A stretch of 64,000 nucleotides of DNA from Isoetes taiwanensis (lineage: Eukaryota; Streptophyta; Lycopodiopsida; Isoetales; Isoetaceae). Positions 10,111 through 19,974 of this stretch are shown here, piece by piece. The notes beneath the pieces are model-generated. The model was not told where the DNA came from. It ran no database searches and was given only the letters and a program-made list of their open reading frames with translations. Position numbers and translations under genes: made by a program. Position 1 is the stretch's first letter; every line of letters starts with the position of its first letter. The stretch lies in contig JAJEKV010000035.1 in assembly GCA_021234155.1 (NCBI GenBank), positions 3,672,224-3,736,223 on the forward strand, written 5' to 3'.

Positions 10111-11507
10111 TTGAGAAAGAATGTCGGTCCCGAAATTATGTGGGAGGTGGCGAGCATGAGTCCGAAAGTTGGAAGATATGATGAGAAAGAACTTAAAGTC
10201 TTGGGTTTGCAATCCCGAGCGAAATTGAGGATGCTACTTAAGTATAAAGTTCCACTTATGAGTCCCGATGCTGAGGCATATGTGGGACGATGGGCTAATT
10301 CGTGGGCGGTGCAAAGGTCCGGCGCAAAAGATCACAAGGTGGCCAGATTCTGGTCTCAAAGATGAACAGGTGAAGGAGTTAGATAGTCTTATCCATGGTG
10401 GGAGCTCTATTGGTGCAGGGGCTAGATTATCATTACATGCTCATGATAAATATGTTGCATTTATTGACAGCATTCCTGTGGATGCTGTTGGAGTTGTAAA
10501 GTGCATTGGTAGTAAACAAGACTGCCAGATATACCAAATCCAGATCTTGGGAACCCTATACTTTAATCAAGATGACTATTATACTGGCATTGTGTGGAGA
10601 GGCCAAGATAGAGCCGCATCATGGTTGTTGGTCGAAGTATATATCCGTTTCAAGAGCCCAAGTCCAAAGATTGGCCACACCCTTGGACTTGCCCCCGAGG
10701 TCTTTTGTGGAGATGAGCCACAGGGACCAATGGTGTCTTGCCATTCATGAATGGAGGAACCTTTGCAGAATTACTTGACCATCTTCCGAGCCAATTCTCT
10801 TCTTCTAGGAGATGGTCAAATGCAATGCATAGTGCTCCAAGAAGGGCTGATATGAAGATAAGTGCGGAGTGGAAAGCCAAAATGAGACTCGTGTATAAGT
10901 ACGTCCCAGAAATAGCTCTCGCTCTTGCGTAAGGAGTCTATGCCATCCACGTTCGTGTTGGACACACACAAAGCTCAATTGCAAAAGGGTCAAACTCCAT
11001 TTTGATGACTCCCTTACAAATGTGTGGGTGGCTATTGGTGATTGGGACACGGCCCTCCATTTTTTTTGCAAGGAGCGAATGCCCAAGTTGAAGAGCCGTT
11101 ACACACTACAAGATGGAACGGTGCGATATCCTTGGTGGGAGAAGAGAGTTTTTACATCATCATCAGATGACCAAGCATCATGGAGGCATGAGATATCTGA
11201 CATATATTCCCTGGGCTGCATTTACGAGATGCTCCTTGATTTTGTCCAGGCAATGCGGCTTACGGGGTTGTGTGTTGAGATAAACCCAACCGACCGATAC
11301 TCTAGCACATTGGACATCATCCAACATATGAAGGTCCAAATGATGATGGATAGAGAGCTGGTGCACATGGATCGCCCATCTATTGTTCGCGTCATCGATG
11401 TGTTCAAAACAACAGGGCTTTCTTCTGATATAGTTGTGAGAGAGAGACGACATATGAAGTGTGGTGATCCACTTGAGATGGCTAAGCTACTGTTAAATGG
11501 TGATTAA
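10111..11507 (+). pseudogene. Protein kinase-like gene fragment, decayed
   Basis: Three frames carry parts of one protein. Frame 10268-10750 is unassigned N-terminal sequence. Frame 10738-10932 has PFMNGGTFAELLDHL, like the hinge and helix D of a kinase, and ends in EIALALA. Frame 11022-11507 has VWVAIGDWDTA in the DFG position, then SDIYSLGCIYEMLLDF, like kinase subdomain IX, and NPTDRYSSTLDIIQHM, like subdomain XI. It ends at a normal stop. DFG reads DWD and no HRD catalytic loop is visible, so the product would probably be catalytically dead even if the frames joined. Two frame changes may be mutations or unrecognised introns. A 22-residue open stretch at 9986-10054 follows an acceptor-like TTTGTAG and could be an upstream exon. 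A fragment captured by a transposon is possible. Confidence 0.5.
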
Positions 11508-12238
11508 TATAATTTTATCTTCCTATTTGAGGCTTGTTGCAACAAATAAATGTTTTTTATTCAAAATTACTAATGAAACAAGGTGCTGCGCACAGAGGGT
11601 TGCCCTCCATGGCCGGAGGGTGGAGTGTCTTAAATCGTAGTTCAAAGTCATGTTTTGACAATTCATTCAAATTGCTACTTGACAATAGAATACTTGGTAC
11701 CATAAGCATTAGTAGCATGGTGTTGTTCCATACAATAGATTATAAACAACAGAGTTAAATATTAGACAAATATTGTCCATTCCAGTATTTAAAGTGTACT
11801 CTCCAATGTCACATCATGAAATTGACTAAGACTATTTTATGGCATTAGAAAGGATTGATTAATCCTAAGTGAATAGTAGTTGTATTTGGTGAACAGTACT
11901 TCCATCTCTTTATCTAATTATAAGAGAAAATATGGCTAATGGGTTGTTGAATAGCAAATACTCTTATCCCTCCCGTTTGGCAATGTCCCAAGATAATCAA
12001 TAGTTCAACATAAGCTATTGATCCTGCATACATGAAGTTAGTTATGTTTTTGCATAATTAAAAAAGAAAGAGCAAATATAGAGATCATATAGATTATATC
12101 ATTATTTCCATCCATAGACGTAGTCGAACATTTGAGTTAATAGTAAACCTAATGCTAGACACGCATTTTTCAGATTCGGGTTTAAGTAGTCGAGATATGG
12201 CAAAATGCATTTGTCGCTCTAATTTTACAGCAGATTAA

Positions 12239-12310
12239 TAGTAGGGCCATAACTTTTTTGTTTCTCAAGCATGATAGTAGGGCCATAACTTTTCTGTTTC
12301 TCAAGCATGA
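12239..12310. repeat. 36-bp tandem duplication
   Basis: Two adjacent copies (12239-12274, 12275-12310) of a unit beginning TAGTAGGGCCATAACTTTT differ at one base. No known function. Confidence 0.9.
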
Positions 12311-12456
12311 CCATACACTAGAAGCATACAAAACGACGCAATCAACATAAGAAGGTTATTTACATCAGTTATCCAAAATGCTCAAACTAGATCACTACTG
12401 ATAGAAAGGCAAAAAAGCCCAACCATATAAGTTAGTCAATAGCCTCACAGAAAATC

Positions 12457-12590
12457 AATCAACCACAAAGAATAGAGTAAAACATCATGTCAATCGATGA
12501 ATGGACCTCCTTCAATTGACCTCAATCAACCACAAAGAATAGAGTAAAACATCATGTCAATCAATGAATGGACCTCCTTCAATTGACCTC
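12457..12590. repeat. 67-bp tandem duplication
   Basis: Two adjacent copies (12457-12523, 12524-12590) beginning AATCAACCACAAAGAATAG differ at one position. This indicates a recent local duplication. Confidence 0.92.
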
Positions 12591-12890
12591 CTGCTCGTTA
12601 ATGTGGTAAGTGCTTAAGTTCTTTTCCACTATTGGCTTGGATTGCAACAATAAGACAATTAAAATGAGAATCCTTCATAAAAATTATCCGTTATGAGACA
12701 ACCTACAATGTTATATTGAGCTTATGTAAACTTTTATAGAGTAAAAATGTGCTGCCAAAGATTTATTCTTGTTACTTTGGCAGTATAGACATAGCTAAAA
12801 CCTATCAAGCTCATTGCATGCAATAAATAAATTTCCCGACTAGAAAATATTACCTCCTTTCAGGTGCTCACCTCCTGCCATAGCTATCTA

Positions 12891-12929
12891 TTCTTGCACT
12901 GCGACTCGCATGAAACCAACAAAGCGCCC
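12891..12929. repeat. 39-bp repeat A, copy 1
   Basis: TTCTTGCACTGCGACTCGCA and the next 19 bases are identical to 13578-13616. The second copy directly follows repeat B copy 1. Confidence 0.9.
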
Positions 12930-13088
12930 ATAGATAGGCTTCTCATTCATCTCATCAGATTTCTACAATGGTGGACAGTGGATAGCCGCACACATGCGAA
13001 CTATCCACAAAAAATAAAGGGAAAATCCAATTATATCACTTGGACCCCAAAACAAATACAATGCTAATAGATGAGTGGCTGATGTACC

Positions 13089-13169
13089 TGCCGAAAGCTT
13101 ATCACCGGGATTAAAAAACCCCGCCCTTTCGGGTTTTCGAGGAAAAACCCTAGTGATAAGCCTTCGGCA
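13089..13169. repeat. Compact foldback hairpin
   Basis: The arms TGCCGAAAGCTTATCAC (13089-13105) and GTGATAAGCCTTCGGCA (13153-13169) pair over 17 bp with one mismatch. The loop contains a smaller hairpin (AAAACCC...GGGTTTT). It may be the stem of a tiny MITE or a precursor-like RNA hairpin. There is no transcript evidence. Confidence 0.6.
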
Positions 13170-13385
13170 AGGGGCTTAGACAAACGTAAGGCATAGAATC
13201 GCTCCCAAAAACCCGCGCATGGAGAAGTCAAAACGGATGGCGCTCGCCAACCTGTACCTGCACATCCCCAACCAAAGAATAGCATCACCCAGTGGGTGGA
13301 AAAAAAGCATCACCCACCGGGTGGAAAAACATGATAAACAGAACTTGTACAAAAAAGAATAAACAAAGAAGGGGGGGAGGGTGGG

Positions 13386-13578
13386 TTCAAAGAGAAAAAG
13401 GTACTGCTGAGAGAAGAGGAAGCGCCGATGAAACGCCGATGAAGAATTCCGCAATAAGTAGCAAACGCCCAACCTGACGAACGGCCCAAAACGCATGCGA
13501 TGCATACATGCGACGCATGCAATGCATGCATGCTCGTCTTGAGCAAGAATGCCGATTCGCTACGCGAATCGACGACAT
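13386..13578. repeat. 193-bp repeat B, copy 1, rich in GCATGC
   Basis: It matches 13760-13952 over the same 193-bp length with few substitutions. Near 13493-13536 it contains a dense run of GCATGC/CATGCA motifs. It ends in a palindrome around GATTCGC-TAC-GCGAATC, flanked by GCAAGAATG and CATTCTTGC (13548-13589). CATGCA is the RY motif bound by plant B3 factors, but function here is speculative. Confidence 0.85.
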
Positions 13579-13616
13579 TCTTGCACTGCGACTCGCATGA
13601 AACCAACAAAGCGCCC
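13578..13616. repeat. 39-bp repeat A, copy 2
   Basis: Identical to 12891-12929. It abuts repeat B copy 1, so the order is A, B, A, B with unequal spacing. That suggests more than one duplication event. Confidence 0.9.
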
Positions 13617-13759
13617 GAATACCAAAGGACTTCCTTAACAAACTAGGATCGAGGACGAAGGTCACAGGATGAAGGCTAAAGGCCGGAAAAGACAGGAGGA
13701 AAGCAACGCCAAATTGGCCAAACCAGGCAGGAAGAAGCCCCTCCCCTGCCTGGAAACAA

Positions 13760-13952
13760 TTCAAAGAGAAAAAGGTACTGTTGAGAGAAGAGGAAGCGCC
13801 GATGAAACGTCGATGAAGAATTCCGCAATAAGTAGCAAACGCCCAACCTGACGAACGGCCCAAAACGCATGCGATGCATGCATGCGACGCATGCAATGCA
13901 TGCATGCTCGTCTTGAGCAAGGACGTCGATTCGCTACGCTAATCGACGACAT
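13760..13952. repeat. 193-bp repeat B, copy 2
   Basis: Second copy of 13386-13578, with the same GCATGC-rich run. Its end palindrome has one arm changed (GCTAATC for GCGAATC). It is followed by unrelated AT-rich sequence, not by repeat A. A 22-bp duplication (AGAGACAATCTATAATT) lies just downstream near 14044-14085. Confidence 0.85.
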
Positions 13953-14295
13953 AGTAAATGCATAAAGGTATGCTGCTTCCAAATGTGTACGGAAATTTCA
14001 ATATGTAATCCGTCATGAACCTTGAAGCTGAGCATTCTATGCCATAGAGACAATCTATAATTCTGTAGAGACAATCTATAATTTTATTTCCAGTTTTTGA
14101 AAGTCCTGATAGACTAATGCAGCATGATGCCAAGCATATATTCTCTCTACTCCCAAGAATTCTTATGAACACATCATGAGAAATGTGATGATGACGAAAG
14201 TCCATTTCTATATCCTAGCAGAAGCACAAAAAAGTGAATTCCATATGATTTTGGTTCCTGCCTTGATTTATTGAACACTGCCTTGATCTATTGAG

Positions 14296-14608
14296 CTATT
14301 TAGACTGGGAATTTGGAAAATACCCACCTAGTAATACTTCTAGGCATTTGATTAACCTTTCCCATGCTCGGGTGTTTCAATGCAAGCAGAGATACTATCT
14401 ATTAGATACAGTCATTCCCCCAATCTGCTGTAAATTCAGAACAAACAAACTATTTGTCTCATTTAGACATATTTAGACTACAAATTTGAAAAAGGTCCAT
14501 CTAGTAATACTGTTAGGCATTTGATTAAGCTTTGTAATGCCTATTGTTTCAAGGAAAACAGAGATACTGTCTACTAGTTATGGTCATTTTCACAATCTGC
14601 TGTAAATG
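14296..14608. repeat. Diverged tandem duplication, about 150 bp
   Basis: 14296-14442 and 14463-14608 share ordered blocks: ATTTAGACT, CTAGTAATACT, TAGGCATTTGATTAA, GAGATACT and CAATCTGCTGTAAAT. Many substitutions lie between them. Not coding. Confidence 0.75.
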
Positions 14609-15736
14609 GTATTCTAGTTGTGTAAGCCTATATGAAACCTATCTCCTCACATTATTAGTATCTACGAGCAGGATATGCTTCAAGAACACTAATAAAAGCA
14701 ACATAATCTCCATTTTGAACACATACAATGGAAGTCCAAGGCCTTACAACTGTTTTGCACATTCTAACAGATACTATACTAATAGTTAATGTAAAGATTA
14801 AGCAAGTGAATGAATTTACTCTCTGCTAAATGCATATTTCCTACGTATAAGGACGTTGATAAAGATAATGGTATCAGATGTCATACTTTCCATTTGCATT
14901 TGATGTAGCAATTTCAAGGCCTCCACGACACGTCCCTGCTTCACATATCTAGAATTCAGAGCATTTTTTAAAACTAAGCAATACCTCAAAAGAACTCTGT
15001 GTGTCCAAGGTGAAAGACGAAGATGACTATGCAGAAAATGATGTGATCAAAACCATGACAGTGCATCAGCATAGCATGCCTAGACCATGAGGAATACTCA
15101 CAACCTGAATTAGCAACTCAACTCCTTCTGTGAGATAAACCCTCAAGCAATCAACCCACGAGCCATGTTTGGGCCTTCACTGCTTCAAGAAAGAATTTGT
15201 AGACTCACAACTGATGTGGTATCCGCTGTAACTCCAAAGAATACACAACAGATGAATCTTTCTCTTCTTTCGATGTAGCGATTTGCAAATTCAGGCAAAG
15301 ACAACCTGTTTTAAGACTGAACCAAATATTCGATCAAAACCTAGAGCCTGCACATGGCCCATGCTTGCCGGATTTCTATACGGCACCACTATCTTCTGGA
15401 TTCCTACACCTTATTCATCTGCCTAACTAGGGGCGAGGCAAAATACGAAGGGGCACAGGAAGTGGGCGCCTGCTGGAGCACCATAACTCTGCCGTCCGAC
15501 AATCTACTGGAAATAAGTGATGGAAATAAGTGAAGCACGGCCATTCGAACAAGTCAGAAGCACTGTAGTTATTATATATTGCAAATGAAGCACAGATCTT
15601 CTAACATTCATACTTGTAACAGAGCATTAGATCAGATTCTGCGTATTCCACGCATGGCATCAGATGCAATCTCTAATTGAGAGATGTGGCTAACTGATAG
15701 AGGCCGGATTTCTTGCAAAAGCAGGATGAGCATTAC
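14609..15736. other. Interval with no gene recognised
   Basis: AT-rich sequence with only short frames. It may hold introns or the 3' region of the minus-strand fragment ending at 15737, but I cannot place further exons. Confidence 0.4.
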
Positions 15737-15919
15737 CTTTTAAGGAAGAATGATCGGAAGGAGTGGACCATTTGTGAGGATGCCGTAATAAAAACCCCAA
15801 TCCGGAAGAACAACAACAAGGGTTACAATAACTCCGGCGCTGTACACAGAGAAGGCAGTCTTGAATGAAGCGGAAACAATGTCGGATTTCCAAGCAAGAA
15901 TCCGAGGTGCAGAAGCCAT
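15737..15919 (-). pseudogene. Possible signal peptidase complex subunit 1 (SPC12)-like exon fragment
   Basis: Reading down the minus strand, MASAPRILAWKSD is followed by a hydrophobic stretch, FSVYSAGVIVTLVVVLPDWG. This resembles the second membrane segment and PDW motif of the small ER signal peptidase subunit SPC12. The homology seems to continue one frame over as FLLRHPHKWSTPSD, close to the family's FxxRHPxKW, so there is probably a one-base frameshift. The exon ends at a good donor (AAAAG|GTAATG). The upstream exons expected for the gene were not found, so this looks like a captured or decayed fragment. The assignment rests on a short motif read by eye. Confidence 0.35.
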
Positions 15920-16184
15920 AGCCAAGTCCGGCGGATAGCGTTTGTGTAGCAGGCTGATAATGGGGCTGGATGACCGACCATTTACAGGCAGCAGCCAGTT
16001 TTTAGCAGTCATCAGCATATGCCAGGTATATGCCAGCATATACTTGAATATGCCCACATACCCACATAAACGAGGGTTTGCCCCCCTAGGGGCAACCCAA
16101 AAAGTAATTTATTAATCAAAAAAATTATTATTAATGGTAAATAAATTATTAATCATAACTTGTAGATAAAGTGTCGCTACAGAC

Positions 16185-16475
16185 GTCAAACCCTAGGTTT
16201 TGTGTGCTACATCATCAAACCCTAGATTGTAAATGCCATGTGGCACAATCTAGGGTTTGATGATGTGGCACCCGCAAGCTAGGGTTTGATGACATGGCAC
16301 TTACTATGATGTGGCAATACGAAGTCGCCACATGACACAACCTAGGGTTTGATGATGTGCCACACGCAATGTAGGGTTTCATGATGTGGCACTAAAAATG
16401 CCACGTGGGATAATTTAGGGTTCGGTGTATGACATGATACATGGCCTGGTAATATGGCAACTTAGAGTTTGATAT
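16185..16475 (+). repeat. Short repeat cluster upstream of the En/Spm-like gene
   Basis: The motif CTAGGGTTTGATGATGTGGCA and variants occur about six times (near 16251, 16277, 16340, 16372, 16416, 16463), with reverse-oriented copies near 16190-16225. Repeated motifs close to the promoter are typical of CACTA elements, where the element's own small protein binds them. That makes them candidate binding sites for the gene that starts at 16903. Confidence 0.6.
16204..16271. repeat. Near-perfect 27-bp-arm inverted repeat
   Basis: Arms 16204-16230 and 16245-16271 pair with a single mismatch around a 14-base loop. The innermost 21 bp are perfect. It is built from opposed copies of the AAACCCTAG/CTAGGGTTT repeat described for this cluster. 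The resemblance to plant telomere repeats is superficial, because the unit is longer. Confidence 0.85.
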
Positions 16476-16483
16476 GCACCCCA

Positions 16484-16493
16484 TATATATATA
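16484..16493 (+). promoter_or_regulatory. Probable TATA box
   Basis: TATATATATA stands about 35-40 bp before a purine-rich start region near 16520-16530, downstream of the repeat cluster and about 120 bp upstream of the first ATG. It fits a core promoter for the En/Spm-like gene. Confidence 0.45.
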
Positions 16494-16615
16494 CGAGATA
16501 CTTTTCTAATATAAATAAGAAGATAAGAATATAAATTTAGGTATTTATTCAAAGACACTTGTTCAAAGCTTTTCTCTCGCTAATTCTCGTTATGTTCAAA
16601 TTAATATATATAGTC

Positions 16616-16732
16616 ATGGCGGAGGCTCAATTCTTAGCGGTTTTCCTCATTGTGGCCCTCTTTCTGCTGATGCAATATTCATGGCATTATGCGTCCCCCC
16701 CTCCGCCCCCGGTCAAGAAGGTCAAGACTGCA
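16616..16732 (+). other. Upstream exon or small ORF with a membrane segment
   Basis: The ATG opens MAEAQFLAVFLIVALFLLMQ, a clear hydrophobic segment, followed by a PPPPP run. A GTAAGT donor follows at 16733. Spliced to the acceptor at 16882, the frame stops after seven codons, so it does not join the main protein in frame. Unspliced it would end near 16808 after 64 residues. It is either a separate small peptide or an upstream ORF in the first exon of the downstream gene. Confidence 0.4.
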
Positions 16733-16902
16733 GTAAGTCTGCCGGGGCTCATTGGTAGCACATTTCAAACCATCAAAATACTATTTATATATCATCTGTA
16801 TGGTTTGTAAGTATCATTCTATTATTGCAACCATATCATTCATGGTTATCAAATGTTTCTCTCATAATTTCTTTTGATCTAGGTGTGCTATTTTTCTCGG
16901 CG

Positions 16903-18942
16903 ATGAATAAAGGTAATCGCAATCGTACGGAGAATGACGAAGACGAAGGTAAGTATTTATATAGTTTTTATACGCTTTACCCTCTAATTAGGTATGTAAG
17001 TTTATGCATGGAGTTTTAATTTGTTGTGTAGAGGAAAGGGAAGAGTTTAGACAAAATAGGAGGAGGACTCCACGAGGTAGGGGCAATCGTGCTGATGTTC
17101 GAAGCAACCAACCTCCACCTGTCACTACAGCAGCAGGTTTGGGTATTAAGATAGTTTTTATAAAAATAATAAATAAATGGATTATTTTTTGCGTGATATT
17201 TGTGCTTCTGCAGCTCCTCCGCCGCTCCCCGCCTTCCTCGCAAACATGTCTCCCGCTGAGAGAGAACAAATTGCAGCATATTTTGCCTCTTTGACACCAA
17301 CGCCAGTTAGGCAGCCTCCCGCAGACGTTCCAATTCCTATTCCCCATCGACATAGTGTTGATTATCGGCCTCCACGTTCTCGCGAGAATATCGAGGTCGG
17401 TAGATGTAGTATGGACTCCCGTTCTAGGCAAGAGACGGGAATAGATTTTTCTGGTGCAAGGAACTTGGAGGGAGATTTCAACAGGTAAATATATATCCAC
17501 TACGTATCAAACATTTCTTTGGTTGCAGCTCATTACTTCCCAGGTCAAGAAGTAGTGGAGCAACGGACTCACAACGTTCAAGATCGCGACGACGACATGA
17601 ATCATCACAGGGTTCAGGATCCCAAGAACATCGTGAATCGCCTGACTTGGAGAGGTCCGGATCCCGACGACGTCGTGTCACTGAAGAAGAGCGTCCATTT
17701 CGCTTTGTTTTAGACACGTAAGTCTGCGGGTGATTTGGCCCCGAATATACCCGACTATCATAATAATAATAATTTTTTGATGAAAGTTATGTGAACATAT
17801 TATTTAAGATATCAACCTTAAATATTAGTACTTTGTCATCTAAATTTGTTGTTTTGTTCATTCTCTTCACTTAGAATAAATTGTAAAGTGCTCAAAAGTT
17901 TCCTATCGGGACGGGATATGTATATTGACGATAAACATAAACACGCTTTTATATACCCACCATTTATGCTTCAGGGACGATCTTCCTAAGAGGGATGATG
18001 AGGGAAGTGTCTTTTATACTACACTGAGGGACGCGGTCTCAAATAATATCTCTCGTTTATGGCCTCCCCACAGTATAGGGGAGTGGCCTGGCGCTTATGA
18101 CCAACGCGAAATAGAGAGCGTCAAAAATAAAATGAAACAGAGTTTCCCAGAGATAGAAAAAGCAAAGAGGTTTAACTGGAAGAAGCTCACTTCGATGATG
18201 GGCGAGCTTCTACGAAAAAGGAGGTACATGACCTAGTCATAGTCTTGTTTTTATTATTTTAATATTGCGTTGATCTATCGATTTATGTCAAAGGCAAAGA
18301 GTGGTCAGTGAACTGAAGACGACTTGCAAAAAAGTTGGAGGCGATTGGTCAAAAGTCCCTAAACCACTTAATCTCCACAAGGAAGATATCAAGGTATTTC
18401 TTATTTTTTTTGGCCATTCGTTCACTTTAACTTGTGATAATGTTGTGTGCCTTGCAATCAGATTGCATTCGAACATGCAAAGGATCCAGAACAGAAACAT
18501 AGAGCTCAGACTGACAAAGCAACTGCAAGTGAACGAACTCCGTCTCATTTGGGCTCCGGCGGTCGGAAAGGGTTTCACCATAGATTCGTAAGAGCTATAT
18601 TAGTTCACATTAATTTTAATAAGAACTTTAAATGTCATTAGCTAATACTCGTCATATTGTCATAGACCTGGCTATACGGGTTTCCCCCTAGCAAGGATCA
18701 CGTACAAATAGCCACTAGTCGTGGAGCTATTTATCTGTATCAACAGTTATACGAAGAGGGAACTGTCCCACATCACGGGAATGCCAATGTGCATTGCAGA
18801 AAATTATTATAATTCTATGAACTACATTAATGCCATATTCTTTTGGTTTTTATAGGAAGCAGTGGAGGAGATGAACCAAGCCCTAGACGAGGACGTGGGG
18901 CGGGGGGTCGGCAAGGGATCTGCCATCCAATCGCAACCCTGA
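16903..18942 (+). CDS. Ptta/En/Spm (CACTA)-like transposon protein, nine exons, intact frame
   Basis: Nine exons join in one frame of 431 residues: 16903-16948, 17032-17136, 17214-17484, 17529-17717, 17975-18223, 18294-18393, 18462-18587, 18666-18788, 18856-18942. Every intron is GT-AG and all phases agree, which is strong support. The N-terminal half is basic and low in complexity, with an Arg/Ser region (RSRSRRRHESSQGSGSQEHR) in exon 5. Exons 6 to 9 carry the part resembling the plant Ptta/En/Spm transposase-associated family: WPGAYDQREIESVKNKM, FNWKKL, DWSKVPKPL, then ASERTPSHLGSGGRKGF, which parallels the family's NRASxxGxxHxxGS block. The exon 9 donor (AAT|GTGCAT) is the least certain. 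In CACTA elements such proteins bind subterminal repeats and assist a separate catalytic transposase, which I do not find in this window. Repeats lie upstream (16185-16475) and downstream (19202-19330). A domesticated gene is the alternative. Confidence 0.75.
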
Positions 18943-19201
18943 AGCTGAGGGTCAGAGGGGTCCTCAAACTACTTACTCAGATGACTACTCCACCGAATCT
19001 GACAGAGATTAGCTCTAGGCTAAAAGGGTGGATACTCCCCTTTAACGAGTCTTTTGTGATTATTTAAAAATATAAATACAATTCACGATTTGCAATTAAA
19101 AAAGAAGGTGACATGCCCTTTTGCTTCTTGTACATCAAATTGTTATAATTATCTAAGCCAAACATTTTCTTTATTTTTTTTATTTTTTTTTTATTTTTTT
19201 C

Positions 19202-19330
19202 CCTAGACGTCGCATGCGACGTATCCACGTGGCCTTTTTATTGCCACGTGGATTTTGAATTACACGTGGCTTTCTTTAATTACACGTGGATTTTCAATTT
19301 TTCTTTACTTGACGTCGCATGCGACGTATA
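19202..19330 (+). other. Candidate right subterminal region of the CACTA-like element
   Basis: The palindrome ACGTCGCATGCGACGT occurs at about 19206 and 19311. Between them lie four copies of CACGTGGCTT/CACGTGGATTTT-like units. A poly-T-rich run precedes it. No terminal CACTA or TAGTG is seen: at 19330 the sequence switches abruptly into Helitron interior, so this end is probably truncated. Confidence 0.45.
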
Positions 19331-19974
19331 CACAAGGTTGGAGCAAGTAGCTGGACATTATTGAGAATATAGCAGTTGCTTGGGAGCCTAAATCCAGCTT
19401 CTGGTAGATAATCACATCTATGGCAGTGGTATCATTTGGCGTTACTATCTGCACTACTACAGTTCTTCTGAGTTGGATAGGTAGTGCTACGGCAGAAGTA
19501 TGATTTGGGGTGCATCATTGGAGAAGAATCTGTGCTGTTATACCCAAGGATCACATCATTTTTCTATGAAGTTCTTGGATGTGAATTTTACTTGGTGGTG
19601 AATTCCATAATCATGTTGGATAGAATCTTTAGCAGGTCCATTTTTGAAGGCCCATATAAATTTATGCTATTACTTATGTGCAGCAACACTGAGCACACGT
19701 TTATTAGGGTGATACCTTGAGCATAAGTTTTGGATCTGTCTTTCTAAATTTTCGACTTTAGAGGTAGATTTAACTGCCCCCCACATTCCTTACAAAGCAG
19801 TATTTTTTTACTAAAATCCATGTACGCATAGTTAATACATTTGTGATACTGAATTAGACAAGTTCAATAACAAGATAATTACAAAAATAAATAATATTCA
19901 TTCTTACAAATATCAATATGCATTATTGTCGAAGTTGCACATATGGACATTAAAGGCTGAGGTTGCATTACTAG
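19330..19974 (+). mobile_element. Helitron unit 0: truncated, internally deleted, lacking the end hairpin
   Basis: The sequence from ACACAAGG matches the interior of the complete units (for example from about 29214). After GTTCTTGGATGT (about 19581) it jumps to the GGTGGTGAATTCC block near the 3' end, a deletion of about 1.6 kb. The 3' end keeps TTACTAG but has lost the GCCCGGC-AAC-GCCGGGC hairpin and neighbouring bases: AAAGGCTGAG runs straight to GTTGCATTACTAG. The next unit follows directly at 19975. Confidence 0.85.

Larger units (their letters stand above)
11508..12890. other. AT-rich interval, no gene recognised
   Basis: Apart from the two tandem duplications listed separately, I see only short random frames and no transposon ends. 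Confidence 0.5.

Noticed and set aside
16190-16300. Telomere-like repeats (AAACCCTAG)
   Set aside because: The CCCTAAA unit is not tandemly repeated. The motif is part of a longer promoter-proximal repeat.
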